Shown here piece after piece: positions 50,677-52,935 of a stretch of DNA of 52,935 bases. Made by a program: the position numbers and the translations under genes. The notes beneath the pieces are model-generated. The model saw nothing but the letters and a program-made list of their open reading frames with translations. It was not told where the DNA came from and ran no database searches. Each line of letters begins with the position of its first letter. Position 1 is the stretch's first letter. The stretch is from Vampirovibrio sp. (GTDB lineage Bacteria > Cyanobacteriota > Vampirovibrionia > Vampirovibrionales > Vampirovibrionaceae), in the NCBI GenBank assembly GCA_021323475.1, contig JAJQJM010000015.1, forward strand, positions 1-52,935, in the 5' to 3' direction.

Positions 50677-52791
50677 TTAATTATCGGATTCAATCCACGG
50701 CTTGCCACTGAATAACGGAAACGCGGGACTGTGGGGCTGTCCAAAACCGGCATTGCTGAATGTGGACGGCAGACCCTGGAACGGGCTGGGACGATTTGTG
50801 CTCATGGCAGCAGATGCTGCTGGAGCAAATGCAGGGGGCTGGCCAGCTGGGGCGTTGCCGCTCAGTGTCATACCGGGGCGGTATAGGGGAGTACTGGGTG
50901 CCGGTGGGGTTTGTGGCGCTTGTGGTGCCTTGGTGGGTGGCCGTTTAACTAGTTGCTGTAAAATCAGATAGCTGAACCCGGCGAAGGTGGCCAACGCCGT
51001 ACCGCCGACTAGCGCGAACCGGTTGAAGTGGCTCATCCGGCGAATCATCGGCAGCGATGTCTTGTCGATAAGCTGGCTGAGGACGGCAAAGCCCGGAATC
51101 AGGCCCAGGTAGCCGGCGGTTACAATCTCCTGCGAGGTGCCGCGCTCGGCTACCAGCTTTTGCTGGTAGGGTTGCAAGATTTTGTTGTCGAAGTTGCTGG
51201 CTGCCCAGCCGTAGAAAATCAGGTTCAGGATGACGGTGGCCGCCATTTTGGGCCAGGTTCCGTTTTTCTGGGTTTTGGAAATCAGCTCCAGCGCAGCCTT
51301 GCTCTTCATTCCGTCCACAATCATCCGCTTGAACTCATCTGCGGAAGCATGCTGAACCAGCGGCTTCAGCAGTTTCACGGCATCGTCCGGCAGCTTGGCG
51401 GTAAATTCCTGCATGGCCGCCTTAATGCCTGCCCGATTCGGGGCCAGGGTGGCATCGTTGGGCAGGGCTGCCTTGAGTTTATCCCGCAACGCATCCAGGC
51501 TTTGCTGGAATTCCGGATGCTTGCCGTCAAATGCCAGATCCTTGAATTTATTATCCAGGGCCTCGTGGCGCGCCTTTTCCGGCGCCAGTTTGCGAACGTC
51601 ATCCACCAGGGCTTCAATTTTGTTGGACATGTTCTTTTTCAGCTCCGAGGCGGAATGGTTCCAGAACTGGTTCAGGCTATGCTTTTGGGTTTCCGGGGAT
51701 GCCAGATCCTGATAGAACGTTTCCAGCTCCGCAAGCGGCTGTTTCAGGCTGTCTTTGCTGTCAAGCTTCAGGGAAGCCCGCATCTGGTCGATGAGCTGCT
51801 CGAACTTCAGGATTTTTTCCGGCTGAACCAGTTGGACGCCGTCCTTGTAATACAACAGGTTCCGGTACGGATCGATCTTCTTATTGAAAGTCTCAATCCG
51901 TTTGGATGGAGGCAAGGCTTTCAGTTCTTTCAGCAAATTGGGCAGTTCGCGCTTGCCTTTTTGCTGCACATCGGTCAACCGCTGCGAGAACGAGCCCAGC
52001 ACATCCGACACGGCACCGGACAGCTTGCTGTTCTGGTTCAGGTAGGTGTCCCGCATGTACTCCCCGAAGTTGAGGTTGCGGTGCAGGTGATCCATCAGAA
52101 TGCCCATTTGGCGGGCATCTTCCAATTTTACGGCATTGTGGATGGCTTTTTGGGTAGCGTCAGTATTCAGGTGGGGATGCTCGGCCAGGAGTTTTTTAAT
52201 GGCATCCGTCCGTTTCGTCGGGTTTTCCAGGGTGGAAATCGCCCGGATGGTTTTGGCGTGGTCGGCCAGGCCGCTATCGGCCAGGTGCTGCTGAATAATG
52301 CTGTCCGCATCTTTGGCGGGGCTGGAGAGCAAGGTTTTCACATGACCAGCGGTGGTTTCGTCCAGTTTGGCTCCCTGTTGGAGTTCCAGTTCTTTCATCA
52401 GCCTGGGCACCAGATTGGAGGAGCTTTTGCCGATTAAGCTGCCCATCAGGCGTTCCCGTACCACATTGGGCAGCTCCGAATAATTGCGCGGATTGCTGTA
52501 AAGCGCTTCGCCGGTAATGGGGTGCTTTTGCTCGGAGAGCGCATGCAAGCCGAAGGCTTCGGTGATTTTGGGAATCGTGTACCACTTTTCCACGGCGCGG
52601 AAGCCCAGCTCGGTCATGTACGAGCAGGCCATCACCATGCCGAAATCCCGGAACCAGTAATCGCCCTTGCGGCTGTCCTGGGTGTCATAAACCCGGTAAA
52701 CCCCGCGGGTGGCATAGCTGACGTTGTTGGACTGGGACAGAATCCGTTGAGTCGTGTTATTCCAGAAAAATTGAGGAAGAGAGCTGACCAT
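50677..52791 (-). CDS. Large helical hypothetical protein with C-terminal TM and Pro-rich tail
   Basis: 704-aa ORF; TM-like segments TVILNLIFYGWAASNF and RFALVGGTALATFAGFSYLIL; tail PPTKAPQAPQTPPAPSTP...FPLFSGKP. Confidence 0.78.
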   Translation of the reverse strand: MVSSLPQFFWNNTTQRILSQSNNVSYATRGVYRVYDTQDSRKGDYWFRDFGMVMACSYMTELGFRAVEKWYTIPKITEAFGLHALSEQKHPITGEALYSNPRNYSELPNVVRERLMGSLIGKSSSNLVPRLMKELELQQGAKLDETTAGHVKTLLSSPAKDADSIIQQHLADSGLADHAKTIRAISTLENPTKRTDAIKKLLAEHPHLNTDATQKAIHNAVKLEDARQMGILMDHLHRNLNFGEYMRDTYLNQNSKLSGAVSDVLGSFSQRLTDVQQKGKRELPNLLKELKALPPSKRIETFNKKIDPYRNLLYYKDGVQLVQPEKILKFEQLIDQMRASLKLDSKDSLKQPLAELETFYQDLASPETQKHSLNQFWNHSASELKKNMSNKIEALVDDVRKLAPEKARHEALDNKFKDLAFDGKHPEFQQSLDALRDKLKAALPNDATLAPNRAGIKAAMQEFTAKLPDDAVKLLKPLVQHASADEFKRMIVDGMKSKAALELISKTQKNGTWPKMAATVILNLIFYGWAASNFDNKILQPYQQKLVAERGTSQEIVTAGYLGLIPGFAVLSQLIDKTSLPMIRRMSHFNRFALVGGTALATFAGFSYLILQQLVKRPPTKAPQAPQTPPAPSTPLYRPGMTLSGNAPAGQPPAFAPAASAAMSTNRPSPFQGLPSTFSNAGFGQPHSPAFPLFSGKPWIESDN

Positions 52792-52935
52792 TAGTTCAAT
52801 CCTCCTTGCCTGTAAGTCAGACCGTAGCGGAAGGCTTGGGGCTGATTCAGCAGACTGCCCGGCTGAAGCGGCAGTATCATGCTGGACGGCGGGAAACCTG
52901 GTTGGAAAGTAGGTCTGTAGGGCCTTTCAATAATA
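52791..52935 (-). CDS. Partial CDS (C-terminus only) of an upstream Pro/Gln-rich hypothetical protein
   Basis: Open to the window edge on the minus strand: ...RPYRPTFQPGFPPSSMILPLQPGSLLNQPQAFRYGLTYRQGGLN*; TAATG 1-nt overlap with the next gene and AGGAGG upstream of that ATG. Confidence 0.65.
   Translation of the reverse strand, partial: IIERPYRPTFQPGFPPSSMILPLQPGSLLNQPQAFRYGLTYRQGGLN

Noticed and set aside
51028-52437. 469-aa plus-strand ORF
   Set aside because: Antisense to the 704-aa minus-strand gene; no domains, shadow-frame composition.

Overview
The window looks like a chromosomal segment of a cyanobacterium-related, non-photosynthetic bacterium. A Melainabacteria/Vampirovibrionia-like origin is my inference from rRNA character and protein style, and is untested. 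It opens with a complete 16S-23S-5S rRNA operon whose 16S-23S spacer shows no tRNA. This is followed by a cluster of two-component proteins (PAS histidine kinase, Rcp1-like receiver, receiver-kinase hybrid, NarL-type regulator), argS, recG, msrA, htpG, a split tryptophan 2,3-dioxygenase-family gene, a methyltransferase, a 1292-aa zinc-ribbon/cyclase-like/ATPase/TPR protein, a paired M16 peptidase locus, a UvrC-type GIY-YIG protein with a degenerate exonuclease domain, a NarX/NarL-like pair, a SAM-hydroxide adenosyltransferase (DUF62), a divergent two-partner-secretion-like locus, a TIM-barrel isomerase, a STAS protein and several lineage-specific proteins. The most interesting signals are: (1) a short 'FSG/FGx' peptide motif near the ends of many unrelated hypothetical proteins, possibly a sorting or processing tag; (2) a protein with an apparent ADP-ribosyltransferase R-S-E signature (41132..42505); (3) a gene-poor, highly structured ~570-nt intergenic region at 20.1-20.7 kb, a candidate large ncRNA; (4) a tandem set of membrane-anchored hypothetical proteins at 34-37.4 kb. 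No CRISPR array, transposon or prophage was seen. All homology calls are by eye, without database searches.
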